Assembly (NCBI GenBank): GCA_023264315.1
Contig: JALQST010000236.1
Location: forward strand, 1-5,416
Length of the DNA stretch: 5,416 nt
Direction: 5' to 3'
Source of the DNA: Nodosilinea sp. BSH.14
GTDB taxonomy: Bacteria > Cyanobacteriota > Cyanobacteriia > Phormidesmidales > Phormidesmidaceae
The position numbers were made by a program, and so were the translations under genes. The notes under the pieces are model-generated. The model was given only the letters and a program-made list of their open reading frames with translations, was not told the DNA's origin and did no database searches. Shown here piece after piece: positions 1-4,981 of the stretch (position 1 is its first letter; each line of letters starts with the position of its first letter).

Positions 1-1217
1 GCAAAAATGGCTACCGCCTGTTTGACGCCAAGGGTGATCGCTGCCCCCACCCCGGCCCCGCCAGCCTAGACCAACTGCGGCAAGCCCTGGCCCAGGAGCA
101 GTTTGAACTGTACTACCAGCCCAAGGTGAACATGGGTACCGGCCAAGTGCTGGGGGCGGAAGCGCTAATTCGGTGGCAACACCCCGACCGGGGGCTGCTG
201 CTGCCAGCGCAGTTTTTGCCTGCCCTGGCCGACCATCCCATGGCCACGGATGTGGGGGAATGGGTGATGGCTACCGCCCTGGCCCAGTTGGTCCAATGGC
301 ACGGGGCCGGTCTGTCATTGACCATGAGCGTGAATCTGGATGCCCACCATCTGCAACAACCGGACTTTGTGGTCTGGTTAAAGGCGCTGCTAGCCACCTA
401 CCCCGATACCCTGGCCCAACACCTTGAAATTGACGTGTTGGAACCCCAAACCCACGCCCTGGAGGATTGGGATCGCATGGCCGAGGTAATTGACGCCTGT
501 CAGGCCATGGGGGTGCAGGTGGCCCTGGATGACTTTGGCACCGGATCCTCCTCCCTCACCCATCTCAAGCACCTCCCTGCCGCCCAGGTCAAAATTGACC
601 AAAGCTCTGTGTGCAATATGCTGGTAGACCCCCAAGACCTAGCCATCATTGAGGGCGTGATTGATCTGGCGCAGGTGTTTCGGCGGCAGGTGGTGGCCGA
701 GGGCGTGGAAACCCTGGCCCACGGCAAACTCCTCCTTCAGCTCGGCTGCGAACTGGCCCAGGGCTATAGTATCGCCCGCCCCATGCCCGCCCCAGATTGG
801 CTCGACTGGATGGCCGCTTGGACAACCGCTCCTCTCTGGCGACGACAGCATCCCCTCCACCGTGAGGACTGGCCCCTGATCTTTGCGCCCCTGGAAATTG
901 TGGCTTGGGTGAAGGCCCTCACCGGCCTCCACCAGGAGAATGCCCCATCCCGGCGTCCGGCCCTGTGCTCCAGCCCCTCCCCTCGCCTAGAACTGTGGAT
1001 CAGTGGCCCCGGACAACGGCGCTATGGCCACCATCCCCATTTCCAAGCGATCCAAACGGGCTACCCGGCCCTCGTGCAGTTAGGGCAGGCCCATCTTGCC
1101 CAGCCCTGCGGCCAAACCCTAGCCCACACCCAGGCCAACATCCGACAACTTCGACAGCTTCAGCGAGAACTCCTGGCTGACCTCAAGATCCTCAGCCACC
1201 TGAGCCAGGACGGCTAG
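1..1217 (+). CDS. GGDEF-EAL c-di-GMP signalling protein, C-terminal part, with degenerate CZB-like tail (5' partial)
   Basis: The frame is open from base 3 and ends at TAG 1215-1217, giving 404 visible residues; the start lies outside the window. Residues 1-9 (KNGYRLFDA) look like the end of a GGDEF domain. The EAL phosphodiesterase domain follows at about residues 22-262. Its family hydrolyses c-di-GMP to pGpG using metal ions. Visible active-site elements are EAL (E53), N111 in SVNL, D176-D177 in LDDFGTG, K197 in VKID, E233 and E236 in AEGVET, and Q253 in AQGYSIARP. The usual E-[IV]-T-E motif is instead D144-V-L-E147, so one metal-binding Glu is Asp and the Thr is Leu. The domain may be active or weakened; this cannot be settled by eye. 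Residues about 290-400 resemble a CZB domain (W332, GxGxxRYG, F347, helical Leu-rich end) but lack its His/Cys ligands. An internal GTG at 126 is within the domain and is not the start. Catalytic GGDEF and sensor domains, if any, lie upstream. Confidence 0.95.
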   Translation, partial: KNGYRLFDAKGDRCPHPGPASLDQLRQALAQEQFELYYQPKVNMGTGQVLGAEALIRWQHPDRGLLLPAQFLPALADHPMATDVGEWVMATALAQLVQWHGAGLSLTMSVNLDAHHLQQPDFVVWLKALLATYPDTLAQHLEIDVLEPQTHALEDWDRMAEVIDACQAMGVQVALDDFGTGSSSLTHLKHLPAAQVKIDQSSVCNMLVDPQDLAIIEGVIDLAQVFRRQVVAEGVETLAHGKLLLQLGCELAQGYSIARPMPAPDWLDWMAAWTTAPLWRRQHPLHREDWPLIFAPLEIVAWVKALTGLHQENAPSRRPALCSSPSPRLELWISGPGQRRYGHHPHFQAIQTGYPALVQLGQAHLAQPCGQTLAHTQANIRQLRQLQRELLADLKILSHLSQDG

Positions 1218-1261
1218 GGCTGGAATAATGGGGGATGGTGGATTGTTTTGGGGGGATGAGA

Positions 1262-1579
1262 ATGCCGACAGTTCAACCACCCATGAATCAATTAATCGCC
1301 GTTCTTGAAGAGGCGATGGCGCGAGTGGCCGATCCTGACAACGACTTTTCCTGGTCGTCTTGGCTGGATCGCGCCGACGCAATCCAAGAGCTAGAGGGAA
1401 TTCTGGTGGCCCTGCGGTCGGGGGTGTCGCCCAGGCATCTATCCATAGCGTTTCTATTTGCCCCCACTGGTCCGATGCAGGAGGTCAGCTTGAGCAGCGG
1501 CTGGGGGGAGGCATTTTTGACCCTGGCGGATCGCTTGGATACCGCCCTGGCTGCCGTCGAAGCAGCGGATGATCCCTGA
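1262..1579 (+). CDS. small conserved cyanobacterial protein of unknown function
   Basis: This is a protein of about 105 residues with no function I can assign. I recognise the type from cyanobacterial genomes by its segments ADPDNDFSWSSW, LFAPTGPMQEVSLSSGWG and the closing LADRLDTAL. It has no signal peptide or membrane span; it looks cytosolic, acidic and mainly helical, with a Leu/Ala-rich N-terminal helix and a C-terminal helix. In-frame ATGs occur at 1235, 1256, 1262 and 1283. I chose 1262 because a G-run at 1250-1255 sits 6 nt before it and could act as a ribosome-binding site. The ATG at 1283 (MNQLIAVLEE) has no such site but begins exactly where the recognisable conserved sequence begins, so it is a real alternative giving 98 residues. 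The gene lies 44 bp after the EAL gene on the same strand with no visible terminator between, so cotranscription is possible. Its TGA stop is 8 bp from the stop of the convergent HAD gene. Confidence 0.85.
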   Translation: MPTVQPPMNQLIAVLEEAMARVADPDNDFSWSSWLDRADAIQELEGILVALRSGVSPRHLSIAFLFAPTGPMQEVSLSSGWGEAFLTLADRLDTALAAVEAADDP

Positions 1580-1583
1580 ACAA

Positions 1584-1596
1584 CGGCCTAGGGCCG
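1584..1596. terminator. short hairpin at the convergent gene ends (doubtful terminator)
   Basis: CGGCC (1584-1588) and GGCCG (1592-1596) are perfect reverse complements around a 3-nt loop, TAG. The structure straddles the stop codon of the HAD gene and lies just after the stop of the small conserved gene. There is no T-tract on either side, so it does not qualify as a standard intrinsic terminator. It is recorded because no other end signal is visible between the two converging genes. Confidence 0.2.
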
Positions 1597-2241
1597 ACTC
1601 AGCCACACGCCCCACAGGCCCGCCCCTTTGGCTCCGTGGAAGTCCTCCGCTTCGCTATCGCCGAGGTGCCACGCTTGGGATGGATCGCAGCGGTGTTTTT
1701 TCAGGGCGGTGTGAAAAATCAGTGGATCGGGCTTGGCGGCTCCGGCCTCGGAGGACAGGGTGACGGACTGAAAAAAATCGGCTAGGTGCAGGGCTTCCAA
1801 GACTTTGTAGAGGCGGGAGTCAAAGTTGGAAATGACCCCGAGCTCGATGCCGCGCCGCTGCCAGCGCTGTAGAGCTACGGGCACATCAGCGTAGACCTTC
1901 CAAGGAGCGGCGGTGGCAAAGTGGGCGTAGAGGTCGGCAAAGAAGCTGTCAAAATCGACGAATTGGTCAATCACCCCGGCGCTGCTGAAGGTTTGCTGGG
2001 CCAGCACCCGCCACCAGTGATATTCCCACTGGGGAATGGTGGCCGGGGCACAACCGGGGAAGGCCATGGTGGGAGCGGCGCTGAAGGTGCGGAAAAAGGC
2101 TTGGTTGACGGCTTTGGGATCAGCGGTGACGCCGTGGCGCTGGGCAATCTCGGCATAGATATCCCCGACGCTGCCCGCCACCCCAAATAGGGTGCCAACG
2201 GCATCGAGGAAAATGACTTGGGGTAGGGGGGTGTAGGTCAT
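1588..2241 (-). CDS. HAD-superfamily subfamily IA hydrolase, REG-2/HDHD3-like
   Basis: This is a complete 217-residue cytosolic protein of the haloacid dehalogenase fold, a normal length for subfamily IA. Motif I is D13-A-V-G-T-L with nucleophile D13, motif II is S138-N-F-D, motif III is K170 in AAKPDP, and motif IV is G194-D195 followed by E199-D200. The helical cap spans roughly residues 22-110. The DAVGTL form of motif I, VGDIYAEIAQRHGV, and the EYHWWRVL segment point to the REG-2-like group (human HDHD3 relatives). In that group the second Asp two residues after the nucleophile, the usual acid/base of HAD phosphatases, is replaced, here by V15. Phosphatase activity is therefore uncertain and the substrate unknown. 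ATG 2241 places motif I at the expected distance from the N-terminus, although no Shine-Dalgarno is seen. The gene follows the NdbB-like gene by 57 bp on the same strand and is probably its operon partner. Confidence 0.92.
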   Translation of the reverse strand: MTYTPLPQVIFLDAVGTLFGVAGSVGDIYAEIAQRHGVTADPKAVNQAFFRTFSAAPTMAFPGCAPATIPQWEYHWWRVLAQQTFSSAGVIDQFVDFDSFFADLYAHFATAAPWKVYADVPVALQRWQRRGIELGVISNFDSRLYKVLEALHLADFFQSVTLSSEAGAAKPDPLIFHTALKKHRCDPSQAWHLGDSEAEDFHGAKGAGLWGVWLSRP

Positions 2242-2249
2242 GGCTGGAG

Positions 2250-2303
2250 GACGGTCACGGTAGGGACGGCCAAGATAGGGGCGGTCGCGGTAGGGCGGTC
2301 ACG
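2250..2303. repeat. short imperfect direct repeats between the dehydrogenase and HAD genes
   Basis: GACGGTCACGGTAGGG at 2250-2265 recurs as GGCGGTCGCGGTAGGG at 2280-2295, with 14 of 16 bases identical and both differences A/G transitions. A third, shorter copy, GGCGGTCACG, lies at 2294-2303 and contains the stop codon of the dehydrogenase gene. The array fills most of the 57-bp gap. It could be a local duplication or a processing or binding site; the sequence does not say which. Confidence 0.6.
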
Positions 2304-3495
2304 AAATTGACGACAGCACATCCCGCAGGGGTTGGGTCATCCAGTTCACTCCGACCCGGATTTGGTGTGAGAGGGTGGGCATCCGGTAGAGGTAGGCCAA
2401 CCGGCGAGCCACGTGCGCCAGTTCGCCCTCCAGTTCAATGCCTAGCCCCGTGAGGGTGGCGCGGTGGGTGCCGAGGGTAATCATTTCCCCGAGGTGGCGA
2501 TAGCGGAAGGGCAGCGGGGGCCGATCCGTCATCCTCGCCCAGATATTCCAGCCCACGAAGTCGGCCTGCTGAATGGCCACTTGGGCGGTGGTGGGCATCT
2601 GCTGACCTTCGGCATCGCGGCAGTCAGCTAAATCTCCCAGGGCATAGATACTGGGGTGATCCACCACCTCTAGGGTGGGCTGAACGACCACCTGCCGCCG
2701 TTCGTTGTGCTTCAGGGGCAGATTGGCGACGATCTCGTTGACGCGGGTGCCCACCGTCCACAGCACCACATCCACGGGCAGAATGTCCGTCTGGTCTCGG
2801 TAGGTGAGGCTGATGGTGTCGGCGGTGACGTTCTCCACGGCGGTTTCTAAATCGACCCACACGCCCAGGTCAGCCAGCACCCTTTGGGCCGCTTGACGGT
2901 TGTGCTCTGGCGAGGTGCGGAGAAGGGTATCCGTGCGTTCCACCAGGCGCACCCGCCCCCGCTCGCCCAGGTGTTCCGCCACTTTGCAGGCCACTTCCAC
3001 GCCGCTATAGCCGCCGCCCACCACGGCTACCCGAATTTTCTCGGCCTGGGAAGCTTGCAAAATCCGCAGCCGTTCTTTGAGTTGGTAGGCATCCTGCAAG
3101 GTGCGAAAGGCGAGGGCGTGATCCGCCACCCCGGGAGCCATGTCCATGGGCGTGGTACCCCCCAGGGCGAGGACGAGGTAGTCGTAGTTTAGGGGCGATC
3201 CGTGGCTGAGGCTGACCTGCTTTTGGTCGAGGTCAATCCCCGTCACCTCTGCCTGCCGAAAGCGAATTTGCGTCCCCGCCAGCAGGTCTTCGTAGGGGGG
3301 AGCCACCTCCCAGGTTTCCAGCTCCCCCGTCACCAGTTCATACAGCAGCGGCAAAAACAGAAACCGATCCCGATGATCCACCAGGGTAATGGTGGGGGGC
3401 TGATCCTCCCAGGGCAGTTGGCTCAGCCGCAGTGCCGTATACAGGCCACCAAAGCCACCGCCGAGGATGCAAATGTGTCGGGGAGCGTCTGTCAT
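2299..3495 (-). CDS. ndbB: type II NAD(P)H dehydrogenase, NdbB/NDC1-like
   Basis: This is a complete 398-residue single-subunit flavoprotein that passes electrons from NAD(P)H to a quinone without pumping protons. The FAD-binding GxGxxG is G12-G13-G14-F-G-G17, with D40 ending the second strand. The nucleotide-binding motif is G160-G-G-Y-S-G165, with E186 at the end of the following strand. The second FAD motif is ALGDLAD (285-291) and the quinone-side motif is AQVAIQQ (304-310). The tail (about 365-395) looks suited to peripheral membrane attachment. Phrases such as DRFLFLPLLYELVTGELE match my memory of cyanobacterial NdbB and plant NDC1, reported to reduce a demethylated phylloquinone precursor; the symbol rests on that resemblance. 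I chose ATG 3495 because GGGFGG then sits near the N-terminus as usual. An in-frame ATG at 3600 would add 35 residues unlike the family. A GGAGG lies 16 nt before 3495, farther than normal. It is divergent from hemE. Confidence 0.93.
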   Translation of the reverse strand: MTDAPRHICILGGGFGGLYTALRLSQLPWEDQPPTITLVDHRDRFLFLPLLYELVTGELETWEVAPPYEDLLAGTQIRFRQAEVTGIDLDQKQVSLSHGSPLNYDYLVLALGGTTPMDMAPGVADHALAFRTLQDAYQLKERLRILQASQAEKIRVAVVGGGYSGVEVACKVAEHLGERGRVRLVERTDTLLRTSPEHNRQAAQRVLADLGVWVDLETAVENVTADTISLTYRDQTDILPVDVVLWTVGTRVNEIVANLPLKHNERRQVVVQPTLEVVDHPSIYALGDLADCRDAEGQQMPTTAQVAIQQADFVGWNIWARMTDRPPLPFRYRHLGEMITLGTHRATLTGLGIELEGELAHVARRLAYLYRMPTLSHQIRVGVNWMTQPLRDVLSSIS

Positions 3496-3511
3496 GGGAA
3501 AAACTCGGATA

Positions 3512-3516
3512 CCTCC
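3512..3516 (-). promoter_or_regulatory. distant Shine-Dalgarno-like GGAGG before the dehydrogenase start
   Basis: On the minus strand a purine run ending in GGAGG lies 16 nt before ATG 3495, about twice the usual spacing. No ATG, GTG or TTG in the right frame lies closer to it. It is either chance or usable only if the intervening bases fold. Confidence 0.3.
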
Positions 3517-3554
3517 TCTCTCTTCTAACGCAAAATCAGCGCTGCTGGCCCAAC

Positions 3555-3588
3555 CTCGGTGCCCTAGCCGGAGGGGCTGCCCACCGAG
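3555..3588. other. possible stem-loop in the dehydrogenase mRNA leader
   Basis: CTCGGTG (3555-3561) and CACCGAG (3582-3588) pair perfectly over 7 bp. Inside them AGCC (3566-3569) and GGCT (3575-3578) form a second short stem whose loop reads GGAGG on the plus strand and CCTCC on the minus strand. It lies 60-93 nt upstream of the dehydrogenase ATG, so it would be in that mRNA only if transcription starts farther upstream. There is no T-tract, so a terminator is unlikely. Confidence 0.35.
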
Positions 3589-3616
3589 CCAGTCTTCCAT
3601 GGTCAGGGATAAGAAA

Positions 3617-3632
3617 TATGTATAAATGTAAC
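3617..3632. promoter_or_regulatory. AT-rich patch in the divergent control region, possible promoter or RpaB-like site
   Basis: This is the most AT-rich stretch of the 266-bp gap between the divergent genes. The plus strand carries TATAAA (3621-3626), a -10-like hexamer without a good -35 partner. The minus strand reads GTTACATT followed directly by TATACATA. The first matches the half-site (G/T)TTACA(T/A)(T/A) of the cyanobacterial HLR1 element at 8 of 8 positions and the second at 7 of 8, but they abut instead of having the 2-nt spacer of HLR1. A regulatory role for either or both genes is inference. Confidence 0.35.
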
Positions 3633-3705
3633 AACCAAGATCGCCGAAACCCGCCCTCCATAGGCAATGGAGCCGCGCAGGGTGATAAGCTAGCCTGTGC
3701 GTTTA

Positions 3706-3744
3706 AAACCGCCTTTGTAAACCGCCCTTGTAAACCGCTCTTGT
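3706..3744 (+). repeat. three tandem 13-bp repeats immediately upstream of hemE
   Basis: Three head-to-tail copies of AAACCGCYYTTGT lie at 3706-3718, 3719-3731 and 3732-3744, followed by a partial copy starting AAATTG. The copies differ from one another by only one or two pyrimidine transitions. The array ends 17 nt before the hemE ATG. Each junction reads YTTGTAAA, that is TTTACAAR on the minus strand, close to the HLR1 half-site bound by RpaB. The 13-bp period differs from the 10-bp period of HLR1, so the identity of any binding protein is open. The array may overlap the hemE promoter or its 5' leader. Confidence 0.85.
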
Positions 3745-3749
3745 AAATT

Positions 3750-3755
3750 GGTGAT
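3750..3755 (+). promoter_or_regulatory. likely ribosome-binding site of hemE
   Basis: GGTGAT is complementary to the AUCACC part of the bacterial 16S rRNA 3' end and sits 6 nt before ATG 3762. It is not the usual AGGAGG core, but it is the only plausible site and it supports this start. Confidence 0.45.
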
Positions 3756-3761
3756 TTTTCA

Positions 3762-4823
3762 ATGACCGCAGCGAATCCGGTTCCATACCTTCTCCGTGCC
3801 GCCCGCCACGAAGCCCTGGATCGTCCTCCTGTATGGATGATGCGTCAGGCGGGGCGCTATATGAAGGTGTACCGCGACCTGCGCGACAAGTATCCTTCCT
3901 TCCGGGAGCGGTCGGAAAATGCCGACCTGGCCATTGAAATTTCCCTTCAGCCCTGGCGTGCCTTTCGTCCCGATGGCGTGATTATGTTCTCGGATATCCT
4001 CACCCCGCTGCCGGGGATGGGCATTCCCTTCGACATCATCGAGAGCAAAGGCCCGATCATCGATCCGCCCATCCGCACCCAGGCCCAAATTGACGCGGTG
4101 CATGAGCTCGATCCCGAAACCGCCCTGCCCTACATCCGCACCATTCTGCAAACCCTGCGCCAGGAAGTGGGCAACGACGCTGCCGTGCTGGGCTTTGTGG
4201 GTTCCCCCTGGACGCTCGCCGCCTACGCCGTGGAGGGCAAAACCTCCAAGAGCTACACCAACATCAAAGGCATGGCCTTCAGCGAACCCGCCATGCTCCA
4301 CACCCTGCTGGGTAAGCTGGCGGACAATATCGCTAACTATGTGCGCTACCAGATCGACTGCGGTGCCCAGGTGGTGCAGCTTTTTGATTCCTGGGCCGGA
4401 CAGCTCAGCCCCATGGACTACCGTACCTTTGCCCTGCCCTACCAGCAGCGGGTGGTGCAGCAGGTGAAGCAAACCCACCCCGACACCCCCCTGATTCTCT
4501 ACATCAGCGGCAGCGCCGGAATTTTTGACATGATGGGCGCATCCGGTGTGGACATCGTCAGTGTGGATTGGACGGTGGACATGGCCGAAGCCCGCCGCCG
4601 CCTTGGCCCCAACATTGCGGTTCAGGGCAATGTAGATCCCGCCATCCTGTTTGGTTCCAAAGACCTCATCCGCGAGCGCATTCTCGACACCGTCAAAAAA
4701 GCTGGAAATCGCGGCCACATCCTCAACCTGGGCCACGGCATTCTTCCCGGCACCCCCGAAGAAAACGCCGCCTACTTCTTTGAAACCGCCAAAAACCTCG
4801 ATAAGCTGCTGGCCACGGTCTAG
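3762..4823 (+). CDS. hemE: uroporphyrinogen decarboxylase
   Basis: This is a complete 353-residue cytosolic enzyme, the normal UroD length. It removes the four acetate carboxyl groups of uroporphyrinogen III to give coproporphyrinogen III, the step shared by haem and chlorophyll synthesis (phycobilins derive from haem). The first family signature is PVWMMRQAGR (23-32), with the substrate-binding Arg residues R28 and R32. The second is GFVGSPWTLAAYAVEG (144-159). By correspondence with human UROD, D78 (FSDIL) is the pyrrole-binding Asp, Y155 and S210 (FDSWAG) are pocket residues, and H325 (NLGHGI) is the conserved His; all are intact. The motif GNVDP is at 289-293. ATG 3762 gives the expected short N-terminus and follows GGTGAT. 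The gene is transcribed away from the NdbB-like gene, is preceded by a 13-bp repeat array and is closed by an intrinsic terminator, so it is probably monocistronic. It has the same base composition as its neighbours and no sign of transfer. Confidence 0.98.
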   Translation: MTAANPVPYLLRAARHEALDRPPVWMMRQAGRYMKVYRDLRDKYPSFRERSENADLAIEISLQPWRAFRPDGVIMFSDILTPLPGMGIPFDIIESKGPIIDPPIRTQAQIDAVHELDPETALPYIRTILQTLRQEVGNDAAVLGFVGSPWTLAAYAVEGKTSKSYTNIKGMAFSEPAMLHTLLGKLADNIANYVRYQIDCGAQVVQLFDSWAGQLSPMDYRTFALPYQQRVVQQVKQTHPDTPLILYISGSAGIFDMMGASGVDIVSVDWTVDMAEARRRLGPNIAVQGNVDPAILFGSKDLIRERILDTVKKAGNRGHILNLGHGILPGTPEENAAYFFETAKNLDKLLATV

Positions 4824-4879
4824 ATAGATCCCCTCGGCAGCGCTGGCTCGGATGTCGCGAGTCGCCATAGAGTACAACG

Positions 4880-4909
4880 CCCCTCGTCCAAATTTGGGCG
4901 AGGGGTTTT
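4880..4909 (+). terminator. intrinsic terminator of hemE
   Basis: CCCCTCG (4880-4886) pairs with CGAGGGG (4899-4905). The stem extends inward through a T-G wobble and two C-G pairs to a total of 10 pairs, closing on an AAATTT loop. TTTT follows at 4906-4909. The stem is GC-rich and strong but the T-tract is short. It lies 56 nt after the hemE stop and before the Uma2 promoter, which is where a terminator is expected. Confidence 0.85.
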
Positions 4910-4938
4910 CGATGTAGCAGGAGCCACGACGGCAGCAA

Positions 4939-4947
4939 TGGCATAAT
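4939..4947 (+). promoter_or_regulatory. probable extended -10 promoter of the Uma2 gene
   Basis: TGGCATAAT contains the extended -10 TG dinucleotide, one spacer base, and CATAAT, which matches TATAAT at 5 of 6 positions. No good -35 is visible, as is typical for extended -10 promoters. Transcription would start near 4954, after the hemE terminator, leaving a leader of about 28 nt that contains the Shine-Dalgarno. Confidence 0.45.
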
Positions 4948-4967
4948 AAACACGACGCTAACCCGCT

Positions 4968-4975
4968 GAGGAGGT
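4968..4975 (+). promoter_or_regulatory. Shine-Dalgarno of the Uma2 gene
   Basis: GAGGAGGT ends 6 nt before ATG 4982. It is the strongest ribosome-binding site in the window and fixes that start. Confidence 0.85.
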
Positions 4976-4981
4976 CGTCCT

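Noticed and set aside
126..128. GTG at 126 as start of a free-standing EAL protein
   Set aside because: The frame is open to the window edge, and the upstream residues carry the end of a GGDEF domain and the LYYQPKV strand that belongs to the EAL domain.
1235..1261. ATG at 1235 as the start of the small conserved protein
   Set aside because: The added residues (MVDCFGGMR) have no ribosome-binding site and overlap the G-run that could serve the later ATG at 1262.
2884..3192. A 102-codon plus-strand frame inside the dehydrogenase gene
   Set aside because: It is antisense to well-conserved NAD(P)-binding sequence, has no ribosome-binding site and shows no recognisable motifs.
3496..3600. A 35-residue N-terminal extension of the dehydrogenase from ATG 3600
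   Set aside because: The extension has no family resemblance and no targeting signal, and it would push the FAD motif away from the N-terminus. ATG 3495 gives the normal start.
3706..3744. The 13-bp array as a CRISPR
   Set aside because: The copies abut with no spacers and the unit is far too short.
3759..4877. A 372-codon open frame on the minus strand opposite hemE
   Set aside because: It lies entirely antisense to an intact hemE with all catalytic residues. Its Gly/Val/His/Ala-rich translation resembles no family and is the expected shadow of GC-rich codons.
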